Below are positions 23,246 through 31,347 of a stretch of DNA of 64,000 nt, piece by piece. Position 1 is the first letter of the stretch. Every line of letters begins with the position of its first letter. The DNA is taken from the NCBI RefSeq assembly GCF_040225985.1, contig NZ_JBBPEU010000006.1, positions 124,001-188,000 of the forward strand, written 5' to 3'. A program made the position numbers and the translations under genes. This DNA is from Shimia sp040225985. GTDB taxonomy: Bacteria > Pseudomonadota > Alphaproteobacteria > Rhodobacterales > Rhodobacteraceae. The notes under the pieces were generated by a model. It did not search any database and was not told the DNA's origin. It saw nothing but the letters and a program-made list of their open reading frames with translations.

Positions 23246-24655
23246 TCAGGCTGCCACGGCCTGTGCGTCTTCGGTCAGGGCAATCACTGCATTCAGGATA
23301 TAGTCGATCGTACTCTCGTCCATCAGGTAGCTGAGGTTCAACCGCACGAACCCCGGCTTGCTTGCGGTCTCGCCTGACAGGATATCGTCGCGGATCCGGT
23401 CCGAAGTCGCGTCATCAATGCCCATCAGGTCATGCACGTACGGCCCCGCGCAGGAACAGCCGCCGCGCGCCTGTATGCCGAACCGGTCCGACAGCGCGCG
23501 GGTAAAGGCGCGATAATCCATCCGCGCTCCGCTGCCATCGCGCGGCACAAAAGACAGGAAGGGCAGGCGATCCGTCTTTTCGGGGGCAAGGATGTCAATG
23601 CCGGAAACACCTCCCCAGGCGTCGAACGCCCTCCGCGTGTTTCCGGCATTGCGGGAAGAGATGGTCTCTTGCCCGATCACGTCCTTCACCAATAGGGCCA
23701 GCGCGGCGCGGATGTCGCCGATCACGTTCGGCGTTCCGCCTTCCTCGCGTTGTTCCAGACGTTTGACATAATCGTGGCGATGCGCATTGACGAAAGCCAC
23801 CGTACCGCCACCGGGGCGGCTGGGTGTCTGGGTGCGCACGGCATCGCGACGCAGGATCAGAACGCCGCTGGCCCCGGGGCCGCCGATGAATTTATGGGGC
23901 GACAGGACCACCGCATCAATCGCGGCGCCGTCGGGCTGGGTCATGTTCACGGGCAGGTAGGGGCCACCACCTGCATAATCCCAGACCATTGCCGCGCCAT
24001 GGGCCTTGACCGCATGGGTGACAGCCGCGACATCCGTGCAGATTCCGGTCACGTTCGATGCGGCGGAAAAGGCGGCAATCGTCAGACCTTGCGCGGTGCA
24101 ACGGATCAGCGTGTCATTTAGTTCGGCCATGTCCGGCCCGCCTTCCGGAGCTTCGGAAATCTCGATCACCGTGGCGCCGCTCTCGCGCCAGGGCAGGATG
24201 TTCGAATGGTGTTCATAAGGGCCGGTGATCACAAAGGCGGGGTGCCCCGTCGCCACCGCGTCGCGCAGCCCCAGAAGGTGCACCAACTGGTTCAGCCCCG
24301 AGGTCGCGCCAGACCCCGAAAAGATCACGGCATGTTCCGCCGGGGTGCCGCCACATTTCGCGGCAATTACCGCGCGCGCCTCTTCACGCAGGGCGGTCAT
24401 GGTGGCCCCGCAATAGGAATCCGAGGTGTGGGTGTTGGCATAATAGGGCAGAACTTCGGTCATCACGAAGTCTTCGACCTGCCGCAGGGGGCGCCCCGAA
24501 GCGATGTAGTCGGCGTAGACCAGCGGTTTCGCCCCATAGGGCGTGTCGATCATCGCGGATTTGCCGATCTGTCCGTCTTGCAGGGCGGCAAGGGCATCGG
24601 GTTGGCAACGCAGGCTTGTTTCGAAATCGGCAAGGCTCTGATGGCGGAGGGTCAT
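23246..24655 (-). CDS. class V aminotransferase, cysteine desulfurase-like
   Basis: The product is a 469-residue PLP enzyme of the class V/NifS-SufS group. The PLP lysine is in VVLSPHKFIGGPGASG. The C-terminal loop RGGCSCAGPYVHD carries cysteines where SufS-type desulfurases have their catalytic cysteine. It could be a cysteine desulfurase, a selenocysteine lyase or a relative with another substrate. No Fe-S assembly gene is adjacent. I chose the ATG at 24655 (MTLRHQSLADFE). It is divergent from an Lrp-type regulator that probably controls it, and it is convergent with the multicopper oxidase, with 4 bp between. Confidence 0.85.
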   Translation of the reverse strand: MTLRHQSLADFETSLRCQPDALAALQDGQIGKSAMIDTPYGAKPLVYADYIASGRPLRQVEDFVMTEVLPYYANTHTSDSYCGATMTALREEARAVIAAKCGGTPAEHAVIFSGSGATSGLNQLVHLLGLRDAVATGHPAFVITGPYEHHSNILPWRESGATVIEISEAPEGGPDMAELNDTLIRCTAQGLTIAAFSAASNVTGICTDVAAVTHAVKAHGAAMVWDYAGGGPYLPVNMTQPDGAAIDAVVLSPHKFIGGPGASGVLILRRDAVRTQTPSRPGGGTVAFVNAHRHDYVKRLEQREEGGTPNVIGDIRAALALLVKDVIGQETISSRNAGNTRRAFDAWGGVSGIDILAPEKTDRLPFLSFVPRDGSGARMDYRAFTRALSDRFGIQARGGCSCAGPYVHDLMGIDDATSDRIRDDILSGETASKPGFVRLNLSYLMDESTIDYILNAVIALTEDAQAVAA

Positions 24656-24748
24656 GGTTTCTTGCACCTGTGGAAAGAGCGTGAGTGGTGGTGCAATCAA
24701 GATATTGAGGCCAAGCTGCAGAAACTTCGCCCAATTTTGTGGATAATT

Positions 24749-24761
24749 CACAAAAATTGTG
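24749..24761. promoter_or_regulatory. candidate Lrp-type operator in the divergent gap
   Basis: CACAA and TTGTG are arranged around AAA, 15 bp before the Lrp gene. A related CAATTTTGTG occurs at 24733-24742. Both are in the 120-bp gap shared with the cysteine desulfurase-like gene. Assignment is inference. Confidence 0.45.
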
Positions 24762-24775
24762 TCATTTGATCGAAG

Positions 24776-25243
24776 ATGAAAGAAAAATTGGATCAGATTG
24801 ACAGGCGCATTCTGGATGTCGCTCAACGCGACGGATCGCTGTCACAACGGGAACTGGCCGATCGGGTAGGCCTTTCGCAGAATGCCCTGTGGCGGCGTTT
24901 GCAGGCCCTGGAAAAGGCAGGAATCCTGCTCGGATCGCGGCGGCGCGTGGACGCGGGCAAGCTGGGGCTGGACCTGACCGTTTTTGTGATGGTGCGCACC
25001 CGCAGCCATTCCGACGAATGGATCGAAGCGTTCCGGACCCACGTGAGCCGCATCCCCGAGGTGGTCGAGATGCACCGCATCGGGGGCGACTGGGACTATA
25101 TGCTCAAGGTCGTGACCCGAGGGATGCAGGGCTATGACGGCGTGTACCGCCGCCTCACCACTGGGATCGAGCTGGAAACGGTCACGGGGTTTTTCTCGAT
25201 GGAAACCATGTTGGAAGACCGCCCGCTAGATGTGTTTGGCTAA
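24776..25243 (+). CDS. Lrp/AsnC-family transcriptional regulator
   Basis: The product is a 155-residue Lrp-type regulator. The N-terminal helix-turn-helix is LSQRELADRVGLSQNALWRRL. The C-terminal ligand domain (RAM/AsnC) ends in the usual FFSMETMLEDRPLD-like segment. Members sense amino acids and often control a divergent neighbour, here the class V PLP enzyme. It ends overlapping the convergent cupin gene by four bases. Confidence 0.92.
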   Translation: MKEKLDQIDRRILDVAQRDGSLSQRELADRVGLSQNALWRRLQALEKAGILLGSRRRVDAGKLGLDLTVFVMVRTRSHSDEWIEAFRTHVSRIPEVVEMHRIGGDWDYMLKVVTRGMQGYDGVYRRLTTGIELETVTGFFSMETMLEDRPLDVFG

Positions 25244-25911
25244 GCGGGCACGGCCTCGGGCGTGAGGTGGCCCGTTTTCACATAGATCAGGCAGCCTTCG
25301 TCGGAAAAGGGCGTGTGCTCTGACATGTGCGGGCTGCGGATCCAGCTTCCGGCGGGGTAATCGCCGTGTTCATCCTGAAAGGTGCCTTCCAGCACCAGAA
25401 TTTCTTCGCCACCCCAATGACGGTGGCGCGTGAACTGCGTGCCTGGGGCCCAGCGGACCAGCGCGACATTTTCGCCCTCGACCGCGTGCAGGGGCAACAC
25501 CGACAGGCCGGGTACGGCGCCGGGGCGGAAATCGGCCGTGGTCGTGTCGATATGGAACTGGTGCTGATCGTCGGCGTCAAACTGATGTAGCTTTACGAAG
25601 ATGACACAGCCTTCGTCCGTGTGCGGCGTGTGCGAGGTGCCAATCGGGTTCCGGACATAGGTGCCTGCGGGATAATCACCGGTTTCGTCCGAGAACACGC
25701 CCTCCAGCACAAGGAACTCTTCGCCGCCGCCATGGGTGTGGGCGTCAAACCGGGATTCGGGGGCAAAACGCACAAGGCTGGTCGCACGCGCGACCTCATC
25801 CCCGATCCGGTCCAGCATCATGCGTTCCACCCCGTTGGCCGGGGATTTGACCCAGTCGCGATCCTCGGGGCGAATGACGACACGTTTCGAAAAATCTGAG
25901 TTGATCCGCAT
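25240..25911 (-). CDS. ChrR-like double cupin protein
   Basis: The product is a 223-residue protein made of two cupin domains with parallel sequences. The first has FDAHTHGGGEEFLVLEGVFSD and the second has TRHRHWGGEEILVLEGTFQD. Both end in DEGC(V/L)I(F/Y)VK. This matches the cupin of ChrR, the zinc anti-sigma factor that responds to singlet oxygen, but the N-terminal sigma-binding domain of ChrR is absent. No ECF sigma gene is adjacent. AAGGAG precedes the ATG at 25911. A stress or metal-binding role is inference. Confidence 0.82.
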   Translation of the reverse strand: MRINSDFSKRVVIRPEDRDWVKSPANGVERMMLDRIGDEVARATSLVRFAPESRFDAHTHGGGEEFLVLEGVFSDETGDYPAGTYVRNPIGTSHTPHTDEGCVIFVKLHQFDADDQHQFHIDTTTADFRPGAVPGLSVLPLHAVEGENVALVRWAPGTQFTRHRHWGGEEILVLEGTFQDEHGDYPAGSWIRSPHMSEHTPFSDEGCLIYVKTGHLTPEAVPA

Positions 25912-25936
25912 GGTGCTGCTCCTTTTACGCCCTCCA

Positions 25937-25964
25937 GACATAGGCGCTTTTGCGGACCGGTCAA
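25937..25964 (-). promoter_or_regulatory. candidate sigma-70 promoter of the double cupin gene
   Basis: On the minus strand, TTGACC and TATGTC are spaced by 16 bases, ending 26 bp before the ATG. Five and four of six bases match the consensus hexamers. Confidence 0.45.
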
Positions 25965-26041
25965 TGAACCGCGCTTTGGGCGGGGTCATAAAAGTTTCAT
26001 CGAAACAGGGCATTTCAGGCTTGCGCGCCCAATTCAATTCG

Positions 26042-26057
26042 ATAATTCATGAATTAT
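26042..26057. promoter_or_regulatory. candidate ArsR operator over the arsR start codon
   Basis: ATAATTCATGAATTAT is a perfect 16-bp palindrome, and its last two bases are the first two of the arsR start codon. GATAAT (26041-26046) inside it resembles a -10 box. No Shine-Dalgarno sequence lies before the ATG, so the transcript may be leaderless or nearly so. Bound ArsR would block the promoter directly. Confidence 0.6.
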
Positions 26058-26388
26058 GGATAAATCAGAGTCGCTTTTGGCCTTCGGGGCCCTGTCACAA
26101 GAAACCCGGCTTGACGTGTTTCGCCTGTTGATCGCGGCGGGCGAGGCGGGAATGCTGGCGGGTGAGATCGCCGAAACGCTTGGGGTACGCCAGAACACCA
26201 TGTCTGCGAATCTGTCGGTGCTGCTGTCGGCCGGGCTGGTCAAGAACCTGCGGGAAGGCCGGACCATCCGCTATTTCGCGAATACCGACGGGCTGCGCGG
26301 CCTGCTGGGCTTTCTGTTGAGAGACTGTTGCGGCGGGCGTCCAGAGCTTTGCGAACCCCTGATCGAAGACATTGCCTGCAAATGCTGA
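26056..26388 (+). CDS. arsR: ArsR-family arsenic-responsive repressor
   Basis: The product is a 110-residue winged-helix repressor. The helix-turn-helix is in LAGEIAETLGVRQNTMSANLSV. Cysteines 91, 92, 99, 108 and 110 cluster at the C-terminus (RDCCGG, ELCE, ACKC), outside the DNA-binding helix. This fits ArsR types that bind arsenite through C-terminal cysteines. It heads arsC, acr3, GAPDH, DUF1036 and arsJ on one strand. The start codon is embedded in a palindrome. Confidence 0.92.
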   Translation: MDKSESLLAFGALSQETRLDVFRLLIAAGEAGMLAGEIAETLGVRQNTMSANLSVLLSAGLVKNLREGRTIRYFANTDGLRGLLGFLLRDCCGGRPELCEPLIEDIACKC

Positions 26389-26400
26389 AAGGACGGGCCA

Positions 26401-26916
26401 ATGACTGAAAAACCCTATAACGTGCTGTTCCTCTGTACCGGGAATTCGGCGCGTTCGCTCATGGCTGAGGCGATTGCCCAACGCGAGGGCGCGGGGCGGT
26501 TCCGCGCCTTTTCGGCGGGGTCGCATCCGCGCGGTGAACCCCACCCCTACACACTCGATCTTTTGAAAGGGATCAACCACGATACGTCTTTTGCCCGCTC
26601 AAAAAGCTGGGAAAAATTCGCAGGGCCGGATGCCCCGAAGATGGACTTCGTGTTCACCGTCTGTGACCAGGCCGCGCAAGAGGAATGCCCGGTCTGGCCG
26701 GGCCAGCCGATGACGGCGCATTGGGGCGTATCGGACCCGACCAAAGCCGAAGGCACCGAGGCCGAAAAACGTCTGGCCTTTTCCGAGGCCTACCGGATGC
26801 TGCGCAACCGCATTTCGATTTTCACCAACCTGCCGATCGAGGCGCATGATCGCTTTGCCCTGCAGCAGAAACTGGACGAGATCGGCACAAATACCGATCT
26901 GGCGGAAGACCCCTGA
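26401..26916 (+). CDS. arsC: arsenate reductase, low-molecular-weight phosphatase type
   Basis: The product is a 171-residue reductase of the LMW tyrosine phosphatase fold that converts arsenate to arsenite. The catalytic loop is FLCTGNSARS with C12 and R18. Further candidate redox cysteines are in FVFTVCDQAAQEECPVWPG. It starts 12 bp after arsR and abuts acr3, so it is in the arsenic operon. Confidence 0.93.
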   Translation: MTEKPYNVLFLCTGNSARSLMAEAIAQREGAGRFRAFSAGSHPRGEPHPYTLDLLKGINHDTSFARSKSWEKFAGPDAPKMDFVFTVCDQAAQEECPVWPGQPMTAHWGVSDPTKAEGTEAEKRLAFSEAYRMLRNRISIFTNLPIEAHDRFALQQKLDEIGTNTDLAEDP

Positions 26917-27969
26917 ATGACGGATCACGCAGCGCAGGCCAAGGCGGGACTTGGCACTTTTGAACGTCTTTTGTCACTTTGGGTGGCGCTGGCCATCGGG
27001 GCGGGCATACTTCTGGGCAGCCTGTTCCCGTCGATTTTCGGCGGGTTGGCGGCGCTTGAAGTGGCTTCGGTCAACTTACCGGTGGCGATCCTGATCTGGG
27101 CAATGGTCTATCCGATGATGGTGGGCGTCGATTTCGGGGCCATCACACAGGTCGGGCGCAAACCCAAGGGGCTGGTCATCACGCTTGTGGTGAACTGGCT
27201 GATCAAACCTTTCACCATGGCGCTGTTGGGTGTGCTGTTCTTCGAGGTGATCTTTGCCCGCTGGATCACACCCGAGGACGCGGCGCAATATTTGGCAGGC
27301 GTGATCCTTCTGGGGGCCGCGCCCTGTACGGCGATGGTGTTTGTTTGGTCCAACCTCGTACGCGGGGATGCCACCTATACGCTTGTGCAGGTCAGTGTGA
27401 ACGACCTCATCATGGTCTTTGCCTTTGCGCCGATCGTCGCGCTTTTGCTGGGGGTGACCGATATCGTTGTGCCATGGAACACGCTGATCCTGTCGGTTCT
27501 GCTTTATATCGCGCTGCCGCTGATCGCGGGCATCCTGACACGGCGCAACCTGATCACCTCAGGGGGCGAGGCCGCCGTCGAGGCGTTCAAGGACCGCCTA
27601 CGCCCGGCCTCGGTCGGGGGGCTGTTGCTGACGGTGGTGCTGTTGTTCGGCTTTCAGGCGCAGGTCATTCTGGACAAACCGCTGGTGATTGTCCTGATCG
27701 CGATCCCGTTGCTGATCCAGACCTACGGTATCTTCTTCATCGCCTATGGCGCTGCGCGGGCGTGGCGGGTGCCATTCGAAGTTGCCGCCCCCTGCGCGCT
27801 GATCGGCACCTCGAATTTCTTTGAACTGGCGGTCGCCGTGGCGATTTCGCTCTTTGGCCTTGGCTCGGGCGCGGCGCTTGCGACCGTGGTCGGCGTATTG
27901 GTCGAAGTGCCCGTAATGCTCTCGCTTGTGGCCTTTGCCAACCGCACGCGCGGCTGGTTTCCCTCCTGA
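26917..27969 (+). CDS. acr3: arsenite efflux permease Acr3
   Basis: The product is a 350-residue membrane protein with about ten helices of the ACR3/bile-acid-symporter fold. It includes GAAPCTAMVFVWSNL, with the conserved cysteine needed for arsenite transport. It exports the arsenite made by ArsC. The ATG follows the arsC stop immediately. It is sometimes named ArsB, but it is not of the E. coli ArsB type. Confidence 0.94.
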   Translation: MTDHAAQAKAGLGTFERLLSLWVALAIGAGILLGSLFPSIFGGLAALEVASVNLPVAILIWAMVYPMMVGVDFGAITQVGRKPKGLVITLVVNWLIKPFTMALLGVLFFEVIFARWITPEDAAQYLAGVILLGAAPCTAMVFVWSNLVRGDATYTLVQVSVNDLIMVFAFAPIVALLLGVTDIVVPWNTLILSVLLYIALPLIAGILTRRNLITSGGEAAVEAFKDRLRPASVGGLLLTVVLLFGFQAQVILDKPLVIVLIAIPLLIQTYGIFFIAYGAARAWRVPFEVAAPCALIGTSNFFELAVAVAISLFGLGSGAALATVVGVLVEVPVMLSLVAFANRTRGWFPS

Positions 27970-27980
27970 AGGATACTCTG

Positions 27981-28991
27981 ATGACAAAAATTGCAATCAA
28001 TGGCCTCGGCCGCATGGGTAAGCTGGTGATCCGCAGCTTCTTTGACCTCGGGCTTGATGCCGAGATCGTCTTGCTGAACGACGCCATGGGCGATGCCGCG
28101 CTGCACGCGCATCTCTTGGAGTTCGACACGGTGCACGGGCGCTGGCGTGCGGACTTTGCCCATGACGCGGACAATATTACCGTTGATGGCCAGCGGATGC
28201 GCTTTACCGCGACCCGCAACCTTGAGGAACTGCCTTTGGAGGAAATGGGCGTTGACCTCGTTGTGGACTGCACCGGTGCCTTCAAGACCAACGCCAAGCT
28301 GCAACCCTATTTTGATGCGGGCGTGAAAAAGGTGGTCGTGTCGGCCCCGGTCAAGGAAGACGATGCTGCCAATATCGTCTATGGCGTGAACCACGATATC
28401 TATGACGCAGAGGCGCACAAGGTCATAACCGCTGCCTCTTGCACGACGAACTGTATCGCTCCCGTGGTGCAGGTGATCCGCGCACATCTGGGGATCGAGC
28501 AGGCATCGTTCACCACCATTCACGACGTGACCAACACCCAGACCATTGTCGACCGCGCCCACAAGGATCCGCGCCGGGCGCGCTCGGCGCTTAACTCGCT
28601 GATCCCGACCACCACCGGGTCTGCCAAGGCAATCATCCAGATTTTCCCTGACCTCGAAGGCCGGATCGACGGTCATGCCGTGCGGGTACCGCTGCTGAAT
28701 GCCTCGCTGACAGATATCGTGTTCAACGTGGCGCGTGACACCACCGCAGAAGAGGTCAACACCCTGCTGGAAGACGCATCGCACGGGGCCTTGGAGGGCA
28801 TTCTCGGGTACGAAACCCGCCCCTTGGTCAGCTGTGACTATACCAACGACGACCGCTCGACCATCATTGATGCCCTTTCAACCCGCGTGATCGGGGGGCG
28901 GCACGTGAAAATCTATGCTTGGTACGACAACGAGTGGGGCTACGCTTGGCGATTGGCGGATGTCACCCGTATGGTGGTGGCATCTCTTTGA
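27981..28991 (+). CDS. ArsJ-associated glyceraldehyde-3-phosphate dehydrogenase
   Basis: The product is a 336-residue GAPDH. The catalytic C154 is in AASCTTNCIAPV, the NAD motif is INGLGRMGKL, and the C-terminal signature is WYDNEWGYAWR. In organisms with ArsJ, a dedicated GAPDH uses arsenate in place of phosphate to form 1-arseno-3-phosphoglycerate, which ArsJ exports. Its place between acr3 and the ArsJ region supports that role over central glycolysis. It is 11 bp after acr3. Confidence 0.92.
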   Translation: MTKIAINGLGRMGKLVIRSFFDLGLDAEIVLLNDAMGDAALHAHLLEFDTVHGRWRADFAHDADNITVDGQRMRFTATRNLEELPLEEMGVDLVVDCTGAFKTNAKLQPYFDAGVKKVVVSAPVKEDDAANIVYGVNHDIYDAEAHKVITAASCTTNCIAPVVQVIRAHLGIEQASFTTIHDVTNTQTIVDRAHKDPRRARSALNSLIPTTTGSAKAIIQIFPDLEGRIDGHAVRVPLLNASLTDIVFNVARDTTAEEVNTLLEDASHGALEGILGYETRPLVSCDYTNDDRSTIIDALSTRVIGGRHVKIYAWYDNEWGYAWRLADVTRMVVASL

Positions 28992-29013
28992 TCCAACCGG
29001 AAAGGGGACAGCC

Positions 29014-30024
29014 ATGTTCCGCCTGCTTTTGATCACCACGACTTTTTGCGCTGCGACTGCCGCACAGGCCGAGTTGCGGGTATGTAACGAAACCGATGCA
29101 AAGGCTAGTGTCGCCATCGGCTATAACGATGGCGGGGTCTGGACGTCGGAAGGGTGGTGGAACATCCCGCCTTATGATTGCTCGGTCGTGCAGGGCGGGG
29201 ATCTGACCAAAAAATACTATTACTACCGGGTGACGTCGGAACGCTATTCCTGGCCCGGTGAGCGGTATTTCTTCTGTACCTCGCAGTCGGCCTTTACCAT
29301 TGCTGGGGATGAGGATTGCGCGGCACGGGGCTATGACCAGTCCGAATTCCGCCAGATTGAGGTCGGCGGCTTGACCAGCTACACGCTGAACCTGACCGCG
29401 GCCGCCAGTGCACCGCCGCCACCGCCACCCCCCGAGCCGTCGCCCGCGCGCACCGATCCGCCGGGCACCCATGGCGAACCCTATACGATCAGCGGAATCC
29501 TCAGCCATTGTGATTTCTATGACGTCTCGATGGCCTGTGAAATCCACGCCAACGGGTTCCGCTATGTCGCAAACTCGTCCGGTCCCACACCTCAGACCCT
29601 GTTAGAGGAAATGGCCGATCTGGGCGAAAACCGCCCCGTCTCGATCTCGGGTGACATGATCTTCTACGAGGGAAATGTCGCCGAAGTCACGATCCGCGAC
29701 TACGAGGCGACGGGCACCGACCCCTACGCCGCCTACCGCGCGGGTATGCAGGGGTTTTGGCGGTCGATGGATGATCCGAATTTCGAAGTGCTGATCTATG
29801 GCAGCGTCTATGAAGAGATGTATCAGCAGATCTCGACCAGCACCTCGACCATGTTCTTCACACAACGCTGTGAAGACTCGCCCGGTTCGGGGCCGGCTTT
29901 CGAACTTGTGCCTTACGGCGAAACCGAAGCGGACAGGTGCATGTTCATCCTGAACACCGGCCAGACCCTTGAACTGCATCCGGCCGGGGTGATGAACGAC
30001 CTGCGTTTCTTCAAGGTGAACTAA
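29014..30024 (+). CDS. secreted DUF1036 protein inside the arsenic operon
   Basis: The product is a 336-residue exported protein. A signal peptide (MFRLLLITTTFCAATAAQA) is followed by a DUF1036 domain at about residues 20-130 (LRVCNETDAKASVAIGYND, WWNIPPYDC, RYFFCTSQSAFTI). A proline run (PPPPPPP) at about 134-140 leads to a C-terminal domain of about 190 residues that I do not recognise. Several cysteines occur in both halves (SHCDFYDVSMACE, QRCED, DRCMF). It lies 22 bp after GAPDH and 6 bp before arsJ, so it is cotranscribed. DUF1036 has no known function. A periplasmic role in arsenic handling is only inference from context. Confidence 0.85.
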   Translation: MFRLLLITTTFCAATAAQAELRVCNETDAKASVAIGYNDGGVWTSEGWWNIPPYDCSVVQGGDLTKKYYYYRVTSERYSWPGERYFFCTSQSAFTIAGDEDCAARGYDQSEFRQIEVGGLTSYTLNLTAAASAPPPPPPPEPSPARTDPPGTHGEPYTISGILSHCDFYDVSMACEIHANGFRYVANSSGPTPQTLLEEMADLGENRPVSISGDMIFYEGNVAEVTIRDYEATGTDPYAAYRAGMQGFWRSMDDPNFEVLIYGSVYEEMYQQISTSTSTMFFTQRCEDSPGSGPAFELVPYGETEADRCMFILNTGQTLELHPAGVMNDLRFFKVN

Positions 30025-30030
30025 AGACAC

Positions 30031-31275
30031 ATGACACCCGACATCGCGCGCCCGCAGGGGCTGGCTGCTTATATCACCGTGACGGCGGCCTACTGGGCCT
30101 TCATGCTGACCGACGGCGCGTTGCGGATGCTGGTGCTTTTGCATTTCCACACGCTGGGGTTCAGCCCGGTGCAACTGGCCTATCTGTTCATTCTCTACGA
30201 GGTGATGGGCATCGTCACCAACCTGTCGGCGGGCTGGCTGGCGGCGCGGTTTGGCCTGACCTCGACCCTATATGCGGGGCTGGGCCTGCAGATCGTGGCG
30301 CTTGTCGCGCTGGCCCAACTGGATCCGGCATGGGGGCTGGCCGCTTCGGTGGCGTTCGTGATGGGGGTGCAGGGCCTGTCGGGTGTGGCCAAGGATCTTT
30401 CCAAGATGTCGGCCAAATCAGCGGTCAAGCTGCTCGCGCCCGAGGGCAATGGCGGGCTCTTCAAATGGGTGGCGGTGCTGACTGGGTCCAAGAACGCGGT
30501 CAAAGGCGTCGGATTTCTGCTGGGCGCGGTACTTCTTGGGGTGTGGGGGTTTACCACGTCGATCTGGGTGATGGCGGCGGTGCTCGCCGTCATCCTGACC
30601 GGCGTAATTGCATTCATGCCCGCGGGCCTGCCACAAGGCAAAAAGTCAGCGAAATTCAGCCAGGTCTTTTCCAAGGACAGCAATATCAACCGGCTTAGCC
30701 TTGCCCGCATGTTCCTGTTCGGGGCGCGGGATGTGTGGTTCGTAGTCGGCGTCCCGATCTATTTCTATGCGGTCCTGTCGGATGGCAGCGAAGAGGGCAA
30801 CCGCGCGGCCTTTTTCATGATTGGCTCTTTCATGTCCGTCTGGATTATCCTCTACGGGTTTGTGCAGGGGCTGGCACCGAAACTTCTGAAGGCCGCGACC
30901 AGCACCACGCCCGAGATCGTTCACAAAGCGGTGGTCTGGTGCGCGGTGCTGACCGTGATCCCGCTGACCCTTGCGGTGGTGGTCTGGCTGGACCTGCCGT
31001 ACCTGACGGTGATCCTCGTGGCGGGCTTGATGGTGTTCGGGTTCGTGTTCGCGGTGAATTCGTCAGTCCATTCCTACCTGATCCTTGCCTTCACCACGGG
31101 CGAGCATGTGACGATGGATGTAGGGTTCTACTATATGTCGAACGCGGCGGGGCGGCTGTTGGGTACGCTTCTGTCCGGGCTGAGCTATCAGGCGGGGGGG
31201 CTGCCCCTGTGTCTGTTCACAGCAGCAGTCATGGCAGCGGCTTCGACACTGGCGGCCAATCGGTTGCGCAGCTAG
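30031..31275 (+). CDS. arsJ: organoarsenical efflux MFS transporter ArsJ
   Basis: The product is a 414-residue MFS protein with about twelve membrane helices. Characteristic segments are TDGALRMLVLLHFHTLGFSP, GLSGVAKDLSKMSAKSAVK and LTGSKNAVKGVGF. ArsJ exports 1-arseno-3-phosphoglycerate, the unstable product of the partner GAPDH, which then releases arsenate outside. It is the last gene of the arsenic operon and follows the DUF1036 gene by 6 bp. Confidence 0.94.
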   Translation: MTPDIARPQGLAAYITVTAAYWAFMLTDGALRMLVLLHFHTLGFSPVQLAYLFILYEVMGIVTNLSAGWLAARFGLTSTLYAGLGLQIVALVALAQLDPAWGLAASVAFVMGVQGLSGVAKDLSKMSAKSAVKLLAPEGNGGLFKWVAVLTGSKNAVKGVGFLLGAVLLGVWGFTTSIWVMAAVLAVILTGVIAFMPAGLPQGKKSAKFSQVFSKDSNINRLSLARMFLFGARDVWFVVGVPIYFYAVLSDGSEEGNRAAFFMIGSFMSVWIILYGFVQGLAPKLLKAATSTTPEIVHKAVVWCAVLTVIPLTLAVVVWLDLPYLTVILVAGLMVFGFVFAVNSSVHSYLILAFTTGEHVTMDVGFYYMSNAAGRLLGTLLSGLSYQAGGLPLCLFTAAVMAAASTLAANRLRS

Positions 31276-31347
31276 GGCGCGGTTGGGCCTTGCCACCGGG
31301 GGCGGAGTTGCTAGGTTTCCCAAAGAGCCCCCAAGAGCGAGCCCGGC

